Shown: positions 33,539 to 42,122, numbered from the stretch's first letter. The stretch: 64,000 bases of DNA from Cellulomonas timonensis (GCF_900046455.1 NZ_FCOT01000012.1:668017-732016); one strand, 5' to 3'. The notes: generated by a model from the letters alone, not told the origin. Numbers and translations: made by a program.

Positions 33539-35494
33539 GTGCCGTCCCCCCGCCGCCGGTGGCCGCTGACCCGTTACTTCGCCGTGGTCAGCACCATCGC
33601 CATGCTCGTGCTCGGCTGCGCCCTCATCCTGACAACCGGCACCGTGATGCGGCAGCAGGCCCTGCGCGAGGGCGCGGCGGCCGCGCAGTCCGTGGCCCAG
33701 TACGCCGGGGCCTCCCTCCCCCAGGACGTCTACACCCTGGGCCTGCTGGCGCCCGAGCAGCACGAGCTCGTCGCGCAGTCCGTCACCGGGTTCTCCGACC
33801 GGCTCGTGGGGCTGCGGCTGTGGACCCGCGACGGCGGCGTGCTGTACGACTCCGACGCCGCCGCCACCGGCTTCCCCGACTGGGAGCGCCTCGACGCGGC
33901 GCTGCGGGGCACGGGGGACGCGCGCGTCATCACCGAGGTGCACGGCGACGCGCTCGGCGGCACGGAGCGCGAGGTGCTGAACGTGTACGTGCCCAGCCGC
34001 GTCGACGGGGTGGTGGCCGGCGCCGCCGAGGTCAGGCTGGACTACACCGGGACGGCGCAGGCCCTGGCCTCGGCGAGCCGCCTGGTCACCTACGTGGTGG
34101 TGGGCGGCCTCGCGCTGCTGTGGATCCTGTTGTTCCGCACGGTGCGCACCACGTCGAAGCGCCTGCAGTCCTCTGCGCTCGACAACGCCCGGCTCGCGCT
34201 GCTCGACTCCCTCACGGGCCTGCCGAACCGGCGGATGCTCGCCGACCGGCTGCACCGGGCGATCGAGACCGCCCACGCGGACGGCACCCGCGTCGGCCTG
34301 GTGCTGCTGGACGTCGACAGGTTCAAGGACATCAACGACTCGCTGGGCCACGACCGCGGCGACGAGCTCCTCGAGCAGGTCGCGACGCGGCTACGCGAGT
34401 GCCTGCGCGACGGCGACCTGGTGGCCCGGCTCGGCGGCGACGAGTTCGCGGTGCTGCTGCCCGGGGTGCGCTCCCCCGCCGACGCCGAGCAGCTCGCCCA
34501 CCGGGTGCGCGGCGTGTTCGCCGCCCCGTTCCCGCTCGGCGACCTGCCCCTGCACGTGGACACGTCCATCGGCGTCGCGGTGCTGCCCGACCACGCGCAG
34601 GACGGCACCACTCTGATGCGGATGGCCGACGTCGCGATGTACACCGCCAAGACGCACCGGCTGGGCGTCGCGCTGTACTCCCCCGACGAGGACGACTCCT
34701 CCCCCGCGCGGCTCGTGCTGCTCGGGGATCTGCACCGCGCGCTCGCGGCCAGCGCCGAGCTCGAGATGCACTACCAGCCGAAGGTCGACCTGCTCACCGG
34801 GGAGACCGTCGGCCTGGAGGCGCTGATGCGCTGGCGGCATCCGACGCGGGGCCTGCTGCCGCCCGACCTGTTCGTGCCCCTCGCCGAGCAATCCGGCCTG
34901 ATCCACGACCTCACCGGGTTCGCGCTGCGCGCGTGCGTGGAGCAGATCGCGCGATGGCGGACCCACGGCCCCTGCCTGCCAGTGGCCGTCAACCTGTCCG
35001 CGCACGACCTCACCGAGGTGACGGTCGTGGAGCTGATCGAGAGCCTCCTCGAGGAGCACTCGGTGCCGCCCGAGCTGCTCGAGGTGGAGATCACGGAGAC
35101 AGCCCTGGTCGCGGACCCCTCACGCGTGGTGCCGGTGCTGCGCCGCCTCGCCGACGCGGGGGTGCGGGTCGCGATCGACGACTTCGGCATCGGCAACACG
35201 TCCATCTCCCAGCTCCTGGACCTGCCGGTGGCCGTGCTGAAGATCGACCGGCTCTTCGTCACGGACCTCGCCACCGGCGGGGGGTCGGCACTGGTGGTCA
35301 AGGCGATGGTGGACCTGGCGCACTCGTTCGGGCTGTCCGTCGTGGCCGAGGGCGTCGAGGACGAGGAGACGGCCGCACTGCTCCGCGGCCTGCAGGTCGA
35401 CCAGGCGCAGGGCTTCTGGTACTCCGCGGCGCGTCCCCCCAGCGACCTCGCAGCCGATGGCCGGATGGCGGCTCGAATTTCCGGACGAACATGA
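33539..35494 (+). CDS. Membrane-bound GGDEF-EAL protein
   Basis: 651-residue bifunctional diguanylate cyclase/phosphodiesterase. TM1 is at about residues 12-34 (YFAVVSTIAMLVLGCALILTT) and TM2 at about 180-200 (LVTYVVVGGLALLWILLF). Between them is an extracytoplasmic sensor of about 145 residues. GGDEF is at 299-303 with an I-site RDGD five residues before it. EAL is at E427, with VNLSAHD, TETALV, IDDFGIGNTS, KIDRLF and AEGVED intact, so both activities are plausible. A GTG start with GAGG 6 bases before it was used. A 10-bp TGATCCGTCC tandem repeat (33507-33526) lies in the leader. Divergent from pilZ. Confidence 0.94.
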   Translation: MPSPRRRWPLTRYFAVVSTIAMLVLGCALILTTGTVMRQQALREGAAAAQSVAQYAGASLPQDVYTLGLLAPEQHELVAQSVTGFSDRLVGLRLWTRDGGVLYDSDAAATGFPDWERLDAALRGTGDARVITEVHGDALGGTEREVLNVYVPSRVDGVVAGAAEVRLDYTGTAQALASASRLVTYVVVGGLALLWILLFRTVRTTSKRLQSSALDNARLALLDSLTGLPNRRMLADRLHRAIETAHADGTRVGLVLLDVDRFKDINDSLGHDRGDELLEQVATRLRECLRDGDLVARLGGDEFAVLLPGVRSPADAEQLAHRVRGVFAAPFPLGDLPLHVDTSIGVAVLPDHAQDGTTLMRMADVAMYTAKTHRLGVALYSPDEDDSSPARLVLLGDLHRALAASAELEMHYQPKVDLLTGETVGLEALMRWRHPTRGLLPPDLFVPLAEQSGLIHDLTGFALRACVEQIARWRTHGPCLPVAVNLSAHDLTEVTVVELIESLLEEHSVPPELLEVEITETALVADPSRVVPVLRRLADAGVRVAIDDFGIGNTSISQLLDLPVAVLKIDRLFVTDLATGGGSALVVKAMVDLAHSFGLSVVAEGVEDEETAALLRGLQVDQAQGFWYSAARPPSDLAADGRMAARISGRT

Positions 35495-35503
35495 CGGCAG
35501 GGC

Positions 35504-35530
35504 TCAAGTCCCCCGATTGACGTGCCGATC
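35504..35530 (+). promoter_or_regulatory. Motility-sigma-like promoter upstream of the TasA/SipW operon
   Basis: TCAAG at 35504-35508, 16 bases, then CCGATC at 35525-35530. It starts 10 bases after the GGDEF-EAL stop and lies 43 bases before the ATG at 35573. It resembles the site at 29069-29094 and the sigma-28 GCCGATAA -10. Confidence 0.38.
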
Positions 35531-35572
35531 ACCCGAATACCGACACACCACCCACACCCGAAGGGTTCACAG

Positions 35573-36253
35573 ATGGACGAGCTTCTCCAGGAGATGATCG
35601 ACCCGGTCCCGCCACAGCACGACGTCGCACGACGCCGTCGCCTCGTGACGACCGTCGCGATCCTCACCCTGGCCGGCACCGGCATCGCGGCGATGGCCAC
35701 CGCCGCGGTGTTCACCGATAACAGCACGGTGAATAGCGGTGAGATCACCACGGGCACCGTCGACCTCGCCACGGGCGACCTCACGTTCACCGTGCCGAGC
35801 GAGGGCCTGGCGCCGGGCGACGCGCTGGTGGCGCCGCTGACCGTCACGAACTCGGGAACGCTCGCGTACCGCTACGCGGTCAGCTACAGCGCCGAGGACA
35901 CCACGGCGGCCGACGGCGGCTCCGCGCCGCTGACCGAGTGGCTGCAGCTGCGCGTGTACGCGGTCGACACCTGCACCCGGGGGGCCACGGACTCGATGGG
36001 CGCCCAGCTCATCGGCGCCGCCGGCTCGCAGGTGGGCAGCGGCCCGCTGAGCACCGCCGCCGAGCCGGCCGCGCTGGTGGGCGACGTGGCGACAGGCCAG
36101 CAGCCGGGCGACCGGGTGCTGATCGCGGCCGACGCCTCCGAGCAGCTCTGCGTGCGCGTCGACCTGCCGATCGACACGCCGAACGAGGCGCAGGCCACGT
36201 CCGCGAACCTCACGCTGCGCCTGGACGCGGAGCAGACGACCAACAACCCGTGA
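35573..36253 (+). CDS. TasA/camelysin-like SipW-dependent surface protein
   Basis: 226-residue exported protein. After an 18-20 residue polar start (MDELLQEMIDPVPPQHDVARRRR) comes a hydrophobic segment VTTVAILTLAGTGIAAMATAAVF, then TDNSTVNSGEITTGTVDL, the short A-x-F-(T/S)D style signal used by SipW-type peptidases. The mature domain has the LxPGD...V.N.G pattern of TasA/CalY (GDALVAPLTVTNSGTLAYRYAVSYSA). Relatives in Bacillus form extracellular amyloid-like fibres or camelysin. Four cysteine-poor beta-rich repeats are likely. The dedicated SipW-like peptidase gene follows by 16 bp. Confidence 0.82.
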   Translation: MDELLQEMIDPVPPQHDVARRRRLVTTVAILTLAGTGIAAMATAAVFTDNSTVNSGEITTGTVDLATGDLTFTVPSEGLAPGDALVAPLTVTNSGTLAYRYAVSYSAEDTTAADGGSAPLTEWLQLRVYAVDTCTRGATDSMGAQLIGAAGSQVGSGPLSTAAEPAALVGDVATGQQPGDRVLIAADASEQLCVRVDLPIDTPNEAQATSANLTLRLDAEQTTNNP

Positions 36254-36269
36254 GCAGGCAGTAGCACGC

Positions 36270-37151
36270 ATGATCCAGATCGAGCTCGCCCGGCGCAGCG
36301 CCCGGCGCAGGCACGTGGAGCCCGAGCCCACGGACCTGCCCGAGTACCTGGCGCTCGCCGCGCGCACCGGGCCACCGGGTGGAGAGTCCACCCGGTGGTC
36401 CGCTGGCGCGGCCGACGAGCGCTGGTCCGCCAGCCGCGCCGAGGCGGCGGCCCGGGCCGCGAGCGCCGTGCCGGCCTCGCGCTGGCGACGGGTCGTGACG
36501 GGCGTCCTGTGGGGGGTGGTGGCGCTGTTCTCCACCGCCTACGCGACGTCGCTGGCGGTGCCGCTCTGGTTCGAGCTGCACCAGCAGCAGGTCCTGGTGG
36601 TGACGTCGGGGTCGATGTCGGGTGGCAAGTCCGGCGGTTTCGACGCAGGCGACGCGGTGGTGATGCGCCGGCTCACGGACCCGTCCCAGCTCAAGGTGGG
36701 GCAGGTCGTGTCGTTCTGGCCGCAGGGCTCCGACCACCTCGTCACGCACCGCATCGTCTCGATGCACTACCTGCCGGTGATGAGCCAGGACGAGACGACC
36801 GGGCAGATGGTCACGACGCTCGACCAGCGCACGGGCGAGCCCGTGCTGCGGCCGTACATCATGACGAAGGGCGACGCGAACGCCGAGCCCGACCCGGACG
36901 CGACGCCCTTCTCCCGGGTGCGCGGCGTGGTGCTGGACGTGTACCCGCGCTGGGGATGGGTGCTCGAGTGGGCCCGCTCGGCCACGGGTCGGTTGACGAT
37001 GCTCACCCCGCCGCTGCTCGCGCTCGCCACGATGGAGTTGATGTCCGTGCTGCGCGAGCGGGCGCTCGCCCGAGGGCTGCCCGGGGTGGACGGCGACGCG
37101 CGACGCGCGCGCCCGGCTGACGGAGGCGACCGTGACCTGCTCCTCGACTGA
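36270..37151 (+). CDS. sipW: Signal peptidase I, SipW/ER type (Ser-His)
   Basis: 293-residue membrane peptidase for SipW-type precursors. A disordered, Ala/Arg-rich N-terminus of about 70 residues precedes the main TM (VTGVLWGVVALFSTAYATSLA). The catalytic Ser is S115 in TSGSM. The second dyad residue is His160 in VTHRIV, as in the archaeal/ER/SipW class rather than the Lys of bacterial LepB. The conserved Asp is D202 in TKGDANAEPDP. A second TM lies near residue 250. The substrates are probably the flanking surface proteins. Its 3' end overlaps the next gene by 20 bp. Confidence 0.9.
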   Translation: MIQIELARRSARRRHVEPEPTDLPEYLALAARTGPPGGESTRWSAGAADERWSASRAEAAARAASAVPASRWRRVVTGVLWGVVALFSTAYATSLAVPLWFELHQQQVLVVTSGSMSGGKSGGFDAGDAVVMRRLTDPSQLKVGQVVSFWPQGSDHLVTHRIVSMHYLPVMSQDETTGQMVTTLDQRTGEPVLRPYIMTKGDANAEPDPDATPFSRVRGVVLDVYPRWGWVLEWARSATGRLTMLTPPLLALATMELMSVLRERALARGLPGVDGDARRARPADGGDRDLLLD

Positions 37152-37494
37152 CCCGCGGCGCGGCGGGCGGGGCCGGGCGGCCCGGCTCGTGGCGGTGGGG
37201 CTGCTCGCCGCCGCGCTCGCGACCCCCGTGGCCCTCGGCCTGACGTCGGCGGTCTTCATCGACGACGAGTCCGCGTCCGCGTCGTTCTCCACGGCGCCAG
37301 ATTTCTCCGCGCCCCGTGCCACCGCGCCCGGCGTCGAGCCCGAAGCCCCCGCACGTGTCGACGCCGTGGCCCACGCCCCGACGCCGACCCCCGCGAGCAC
37401 AGGCACGAGCACGGGCTCAGGCACGCCACCCGGGGCCGGACTGGCGCCCACCCCCGCACCGAGCGCCACTGAGGGCAGCCGCCCCCGGCGTTAG
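37132..37494 (+). CDS. Small secreted protein with SipW-type signal
   Basis: 120-residue exported protein. A basic start (RRGGRGRAAR) leads to a hydrophobic core LVAVGLLAAALATPVALGLTSAVF, then a D-rich site IDDESASASFSTAP that resembles the processing region of TasA-like substrates. The mature part is a Pro/Thr/Ala-rich, probably disordered segment with PTPTPAST and PTPAPSAT. It has no recognised domain and may be a minor fibre component or anchor. The GTG start lies within the peptidase gene, 20 bp before its stop, implying translational coupling. Confidence 0.7.
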   Translation: MTCSSTDPRRGGRGRAARLVAVGLLAAALATPVALGLTSAVFIDDESASASFSTAPDFSAPRATAPGVEPEAPARVDAVAHAPTPTPASTGTSTGSGTPPGAGLAPTPAPSATEGSRPRR

Positions 37495-37531
37495 GCCCTG
37501 CCGGCGCATGCCCCCGCGCCCGTGCCCGCTC

Positions 37532-37927
37532 TCAGTCGACCGCCGACCAGCACGGGTCGTCGAGGTCGAGTGCCTTGTAGCCCTGCCGCACCTCCGCCGA
37601 TCCCACGACGATCTCCCACGGGCCCGTCGCGGCCGGCAGCCCGGCGAACGCGAGCGCGTCGTTCACGTCGAAGATGACGTCCGCCACCCGGGTCCGCTCC
37701 GCCGCCGGGGCGGCGCTGAAGTGGGCGATCATCGCGAATGACGTCGCGAGGTCCACGACGACGACCTGCACGTCGGTGCGGATGGTCGGACGCGCGCGTG
37801 GCGTGTCCTCATCCGTGAAGACCGCGTCGAGGCTCTCGGCGAGCATCTCGCGGGTGCCCAGGCTCAGCGGCGCCGGGATGTCCCAGCGCAACGATGGTCG
37901 ATATCTCGTGCCTGCATGATCTGTCAC
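37532..37927 (-). CDS. Hypothetical protein
   Basis: 131-residue soluble protein of unknown family. It has alternating beta-like segments (DVQVVVVDLATSFAMIAHF, RVADVIFDVNDALAFAG, GPWEIVVGSAEVRQGYKAL) and an acidic C-terminus DLDDPCWSAVD. No signal peptide, membrane segment or catalytic motif is visible. GTG 37927 has a GGGGG purine run upstream. It is convergent with the small secreted protein gene and divergent from the hypothetical gene at 38179 across 251 bp. I see no operon with either. Confidence 0.62.
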   Translation of the reverse strand: MTDHAGTRYRPSLRWDIPAPLSLGTREMLAESLDAVFTDEDTPRARPTIRTDVQVVVVDLATSFAMIAHFSAAPAAERTRVADVIFDVNDALAFAGLPAATGPWEIVVGSAEVRQGYKALDLDDPCWSAVD

Positions 37928-38178
37928 GTTAGGCCCCCTTTGCCCCCTGAAACCGTCTCAGCAGTGTGGCAGCAGCAGAGGCCGGTGCGAAGACCTCGAA
38001 CCGTCACATTCACCCGTGCGGGTGGCAGACCCCACCCCCGCCCCGCGAGCGGCGTGAGGCAGTCGCGCGCGCCCGACGCCTGCCGCGGGTTGAGACTGGG
38101 GAGACGAGGTCCCGCGCGGCCGGCCCCAGAGGCTGGTCCGGCCACCGGGACAGGGCTCTTGGCGACGGGGCGGTGCTC

Positions 38179-38562
38179 ATGGCAGAGGTGATGGTGGCCG
38201 TCGTCGACGGCCCATACACGTTCGACGCCCACACAGTCCTCGGCGTGATCCGCGAGGCGTGGCCGGAGGCCGTCTGGACGCCCACACCCGTCGGGATGGT
38301 GGACCCGTCGCTGGGCCAGGCCGTGATCGGCGGGGACGACGGCGACCCGCCGCTCGTGGTCGACCTGCTCGCCGGGGGCGAGGCGATCAGCATGGACGGC
38401 GGCGTCGAGCGGATCGCCGAGCTGGTCTCCCGGCTCACCGCGATCCCGGACTTCCCCGACGACGGCTCGGTGGTGCTGACCGACTGGTCCGAGGACCTGT
38501 ACCCGCTGGCGCCGAGCATGTCGCGGGAGACGGTCCGGATGGCGGCCACCGACGTCGAGTGA
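38179..38562 (+). CDS. Hypothetical protein
   Basis: 127-residue acidic soluble protein of unknown family. The sequence alternates short beta and helical stretches (VMVAVVDGPYTFDAHTVLGVIREAWPEAVW, VVDLLAGGEAISMDGGVERIAELVSRL) and ends with SRETVRMAATDVE. The pattern suggests a small alpha/beta protein, perhaps an immunity or binding protein, but no family was recognised. It starts at ATG 38179 in a 251-bp divergent region. It is convergent with the glutamine amidotransferase gene. Confidence 0.6.
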   Translation: MAEVMVAVVDGPYTFDAHTVLGVIREAWPEAVWTPTPVGMVDPSLGQAVIGGDDGDPPLVVDLLAGGEAISMDGGVERIAELVSRLTAIPDFPDDGSVVLTDWSEDLYPLAPSMSRETVRMAATDVE

Positions 38563-38599
38563 CGCATCCGGACCGGCCTGCCTCTCCCGCTGGCGGTGG

Positions 38600-39487
38600 T
38601 CATGGGGAGGCGGGGGCGGCGGCAGGGTGCTGCGACCTCGCCGCGTGCGGCGAGAGGTCCTTGAGGGTGAGCGGGTGGGCCGGCTGCGGCGGCAGCGGGG
38701 CGCTGCTGTGGACCACCAGGTCCTCGCCCACGTGGAGCAGCTCGCCAGCGCCCATCAGGCGCCAGCCAGGGTCGGAGTCCATCGGCTGCGTGGCGATGAT
38801 CACCGACGGGCGCTCACCCATCGCGTCGCTGTGCACGCTGATCCGATGGGTGCGCGCCTCGAGGCGCGTGGATCCCTCGTTGCCTCCCGGGTCGCGTCGC
38901 AGCACGTAGAGCGGGTGGGTCTCCGGGTAGCGCAGCGCCCACAGCTCGGTGGCCGTGGTGAGCACGATGTTGGCCGCGTACACCGGGATGTTCTGCGCGA
39001 TCCAGGTCAGCGCCGCGACGATCGCGGCTCCCACGTCACCCCCGTTGCGGCGGGCCTCGACGGTGATCAGCGCGAACATCCGCTCGCTGTCGGTCTGCCC
39101 GTGCACCAGGCTCGTGGCGCCGAGCTCGGCCAGCCGCGCGTCGAGCACGTCGAGGCCCTCCAGCACCCCGTTGTGCACGAGGAGCCGCTGGTCCTGCTCG
39201 AACGGGTGGGTGTTGACCAGCGAGTTCTCGCCGGTGCTGGCGTAGCGCACATGCGCTACGAATGTGCGGCTCTCGAGCTCTCGGGCCTCTGACGCGAACT
39301 GCGTGTCCTCGTACGCGGCGATGGGCTGCTTGTCGACGATGGCCTGGCCACCCGGCCCGAACACCCCCACCCCTGTGCCGTCGGGCTCCTTGCGGCTCTG
39401 CTGCGCGAGGCTGTCAGGTGCGCTGACCAGCCAGAACGTCGCACGGGCCGGATTCTTGCCCGCGTGCATGCCGAACATTCGACACAT
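38600..39487 (-). CDS. Class II glutamine amidotransferase domain protein
   Basis: 295-residue N-terminal-nucleophile amidohydrolase. The initiator Met precedes the catalytic Cys (MCRMFGMHAGK). The glutamine-binding loop shows RTFVAHVRYASTG and THPFEQDQRLLVHNGVLEGLD. The family (YafJ/EgtC-like) hydrolyses glutamine or a gamma-glutamyl amide. Downstream context gives no partner synthase, so the acceptor is unknown; EgtC-type ergothioneine or a stand-alone amidohydrolase are both possible. A Pro/Ala/His tail ends the protein. Confidence 0.85.
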   Translation of the reverse strand: MCRMFGMHAGKNPARATFWLVSAPDSLAQQSRKEPDGTGVGVFGPGGQAIVDKQPIAAYEDTQFASEARELESRTFVAHVRYASTGENSLVNTHPFEQDQRLLVHNGVLEGLDVLDARLAELGATSLVHGQTDSERMFALITVEARRNGGDVGAAIVAALTWIAQNIPVYAANIVLTTATELWALRYPETHPLYVLRRDPGGNEGSTRLEARTHRISVHSDAMGERPSVIIATQPMDSDPGWRLMGAGELLHVGEDLVVHSSAPLPPQPAHPLTLKDLSPHAARSQHPAAAPASP

Positions 39488-39530
39488 GACAACCCCCGCT
39501 CAGGGCAGACGCCCTCCCCCAGTGCAGCAA

Positions 39531-39566
39531 GTCCCGGGCCGCCGCGCGAGCGGGACGGCCCGGGAC
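39531..39566 (-). terminator. Hairpin downstream of the MFS remnant
   Basis: GTCCCGGGCCG at 39531-39541 and its complement at 39556-39566, 11 bp with a 14-base loop, lies 17 bases beyond the pseudogene stop. It probably was the MFS gene's terminator. Confidence 0.6.
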
Positions 39567-39582
39567 CACGGGCTGGCTGAGG

Positions 39583-40156
39583 TCAGGCGCTGGCTGAGGT
39601 CAGGAGCTGGCTGCGGCGGGTGAGGCGCGGCCCGGCGTCGGCCGAGGCGGGCTCCCGCAGCAGGTACGGCACCAGGCCCGCGATCACGGAGCAGACCGCC
39701 AGGACCATGAAGGCCGGGCGTACGAGCCGTCGAACGCGTCGGTCAGGGTGCCGACCAGCGTGCCCTGGAAGATGCCGCCCACGAACGCGCCGATGTTGAT
39801 GACCGCGAAGGCCGAGGCGATCATCCGGAGCGGGATGAGCCGGTACGGCAGCGTCAGCATGCTCGTGAAGGCGAACATGAGGCTCGCGGTCGTCAGGTAC
39901 AGCGCGACGAGCTTGAGCGGCAGGCTGGGCGCGTAGATCAGGCCCACGATGAATACCGCGGACAGCACCGAGTTCACGAGCATGAACAGCTTCTCGCGGC
40001 CGGCGAACCGCTGGGTGACGAGCGACCCCGCGACTGCCACGGCCAGGGCCATGACGATGGAGTTGCCGACCATATGCCCGAGCGGTGCTCCAGGCGCCGT
40101 CGGCGGTGTTCGCCGGCATCGCGATCATCCCGATGCTGCCCGGCGTCCTGAGCTGA
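39583..40156 (-). pseudogene. Decayed MFS transporter (C-terminal half, two frameshifts)
   Basis: About 190 codons of the C-terminal half of an MFS permease remain. Frame A encodes IGMIAMPANTADGAWST and continues into non-MFS sequence. Frame B (from about 40080) encodes LGHMVGNSIVMALAVAVAG through TDAFDGSYA. Frame A resumes near 39717 with PAFMVLAVCSVIAGLVPYLL to the stop at 39583. Two one-base shifts in opposite directions (near 40083 and 39716) restore the frame. The N-terminal half is missing; the terminator of the neighbouring DUF4914 gene lies where it should be. A GGCTGAGGTCAGG-type repeat flanks the stop. Sequencing error cannot explain the missing half. Confidence 0.75.
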
Positions 40157-40162
40157 ACGCGC

Positions 40163-40201
40163 AGCGGCCCGGACCTCGCACCAGGCGAGGTCCGGGCCGC
40201 T
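40163..40201 (-). terminator. Strong terminator of the DUF4914 gene
   Basis: Perfect 17-bp inverted repeat (arms 40163-40179 and 40185-40201) with a 5-base loop, 22 bases after the DUF4914 stop on the reverse strand. Confidence 0.85.
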
Positions 40202-40223
40202 AGAGCCGCTCAGCGAGTACGGC

Positions 40224-42122
40224 TCACAGGTACAGCGGCGTCAGCTCCACGTACTCCTCGATCGACCCGTCGCGCAGGCAGACCTCGATGATCTTGCGGC
40301 CCAGCGGGTCGAGGTCGTCGGTGAGGAACTCCGCGAGCTCGCTCTTGAAGAAGTCCGTGAGGATCTTCGCGCCGGCGTCGTACGCCTCCACGCCCACCTG
40401 CGACTGCTGCTCGGGGCGCAGGAACGTGGGCCGCACGAGCTGCCCGTCGATCTTCATCTCCTTGAGCGTGTAGCCGAACAGCGAGCAGCGCGCGGGGACC
40501 AGCTCGCTCTCCCGCACGCGGCCGCCGCCTCGGCGGGCCAGGTACTCGCGGGTCAACCACTCGGCGGAGAAGCCCACCTTGTAGGCGCCGATGTGCTGGT
40601 TGGGGGTCAGCACGTAGCGGGTGCGGTTCGCCTCGACGAGCTGCTTCAGCAGCAGGTTCGCGGCCGCGACCTTGGTGCCGGTGGAGAACGGCCAGTACGA
40701 GCCGACGCCCTCCGCGACCATCCCGCCGTGCGCGAGCTTGTCGGTGGCGGCCTTGCTCTCGCCGATCGACGGGTTCTTGTCGCCGCGCGGGGCGATGAGC
40801 CGCCACAGCCAGGCGAGCGAGGCCGGGACCACGTGGGTCATGCCCATGATCCCGTAGGACGGCGTCTCACGGGTGCACGCGGGCATCCGCACGCCGAAGG
40901 TGCGGACGTCCACGTCGGCGGGCTCGCTGACCACGTGGCGGATCTGGCTGCGCGGGATGACCACGCGCGGGTTGGGGCACCGCTTGCCGTTGGAGTCGAG
41001 CGTGTGCTCCCAGGGGAGCACCGTCGAGTCGGGCATGCCCTCGATGTTGAAGAACACCAGCGGCTGCTCGGGGTGGATGCAGGCCCGTTCGAACGCCACG
41101 TCCTGGCCGTACTCGGTGAGGTTGTCGACGCGCACGAACCAGCCGTCCTCGGCGTCGGCGACCACGAGCTTGCCGTCGCCACGCTGGAGGTCCTTGTGGC
41201 ACAGCGTCATGTCGTCGGTCACGGGCGCCAGCGCGCTGGTCTCGCCGAGCGTGATGACGTACGGCTCCTTCGTCACGACGTTGGTGCCCAGCAGGATGCG
41301 GCCGTCCTCCTGGCGGCGGATCTCCTGGTACATCTCCGACTTGCCGCCGCCCGAGGCGCCCTCGTGCATCACGACGGTCTCGTTCTCATACGGAGTGGTG
41401 ACGCGCACCGACGACGCGTGGGCGGTGACCCAGCCCTCGTGCTCGCCGATGTCGAGCAGCACCGAGAACACGCCCTTCTTGGCGCTGGGACCCGGGTACA
41501 GGTTGTACGCGAACACCTCGTGCAGCGAGTCCGTGCGATCGTGCACGACGACCTGGCGGCCGTCGAAGTGGGTGTGCCGGAACGGCGGCGCGACGTACAC
41601 GATGCTGCGCGGCGTGAACGGCCCGATCTCGTCGAGCGTCACCCAGCCCTGCAGGTCCACGAGGGTCAGCGCGAAGAACGCCGAGTTGACCGGGCAGATC
41701 GCGAGCGAGGGGTAGCCGTGGGTCAGGCCGCCGGCCTTGAACGGCACGACGGCGAGCTCCTGCTGCGAGAGCCACTCGAGCGTCTCGGCCTTGACGGGGG
41801 CGAACTCTGAGCCGAAGACGTCGCGGTAGCGCGGCTTGTCGGTCGGAAGGTCGTCGGCGATGCGCATGCAGTCCGGGTCGCGGCGGCGCATGTAGTCCTC
41901 GGGGTAGTTCACGGCGATGCCGTTCTTGCCCCGGACCACGGTGGCCTCGGTGACCGGGGAGCCGTTGACGTCGTAGTCCACCGAGAATCGGGGGCCACCC
42001 TCGGGGCCGAGCGCCAACTGGTAAAGCTCGTCGCGCGTGCTCGGCACGACGACGCTGGCACACGCGTCGAGGGCGGCCCGCACGTCGGGGGGCAAGGTCA
42101 CGATGTCCAGGGGTCGACTCAC
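40224..42122 (-). CDS. DUF4914 family protein (PEPCK-like P-loop fold)
   Basis: 632-residue protein, matching the roughly 630-residue DUF4914 family. A P-loop-like segment VVMHEGASGGGKSEMYQEI (about residues 247-265) resembles the kinase loop of phosphoenolpyruvate carboxykinases. Also seen are ENETVVM, KRCPNPRVVIPRSQI and GTKVAAANLLLKQL. It is distinct from classical PEPCK sequences, and its function is undetermined; an ATP/GTP-dependent kinase or carboxykinase role is inference. GTG 42122 has GAAGGAG 6 bases upstream and gives the start VSRPLDIVTLPPDVRA. It is divergent from the DUF2252-MFS operon, with a strong terminator after it. Confidence 0.78.
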   Translation of the reverse strand: MSRPLDIVTLPPDVRAALDACASVVVPSTRDELYQLALGPEGGPRFSVDYDVNGSPVTEATVVRGKNGIAVNYPEDYMRRRDPDCMRIADDLPTDKPRYRDVFGSEFAPVKAETLEWLSQQELAVVPFKAGGLTHGYPSLAICPVNSAFFALTLVDLQGWVTLDEIGPFTPRSIVYVAPPFRHTHFDGRQVVVHDRTDSLHEVFAYNLYPGPSAKKGVFSVLLDIGEHEGWVTAHASSVRVTTPYENETVVMHEGASGGGKSEMYQEIRRQEDGRILLGTNVVTKEPYVITLGETSALAPVTDDMTLCHKDLQRGDGKLVVADAEDGWFVRVDNLTEYGQDVAFERACIHPEQPLVFFNIEGMPDSTVLPWEHTLDSNGKRCPNPRVVIPRSQIRHVVSEPADVDVRTFGVRMPACTRETPSYGIMGMTHVVPASLAWLWRLIAPRGDKNPSIGESKAATDKLAHGGMVAEGVGSYWPFSTGTKVAAANLLLKQLVEANRTRYVLTPNQHIGAYKVGFSAEWLTREYLARRGGGRVRESELVPARCSLFGYTLKEMKIDGQLVRPTFLRPEQQSQVGVEAYDAGAKILTDFFKSELAEFLTDDLDPLGRKIIEVCLRDGSIEEYVELTPLYL

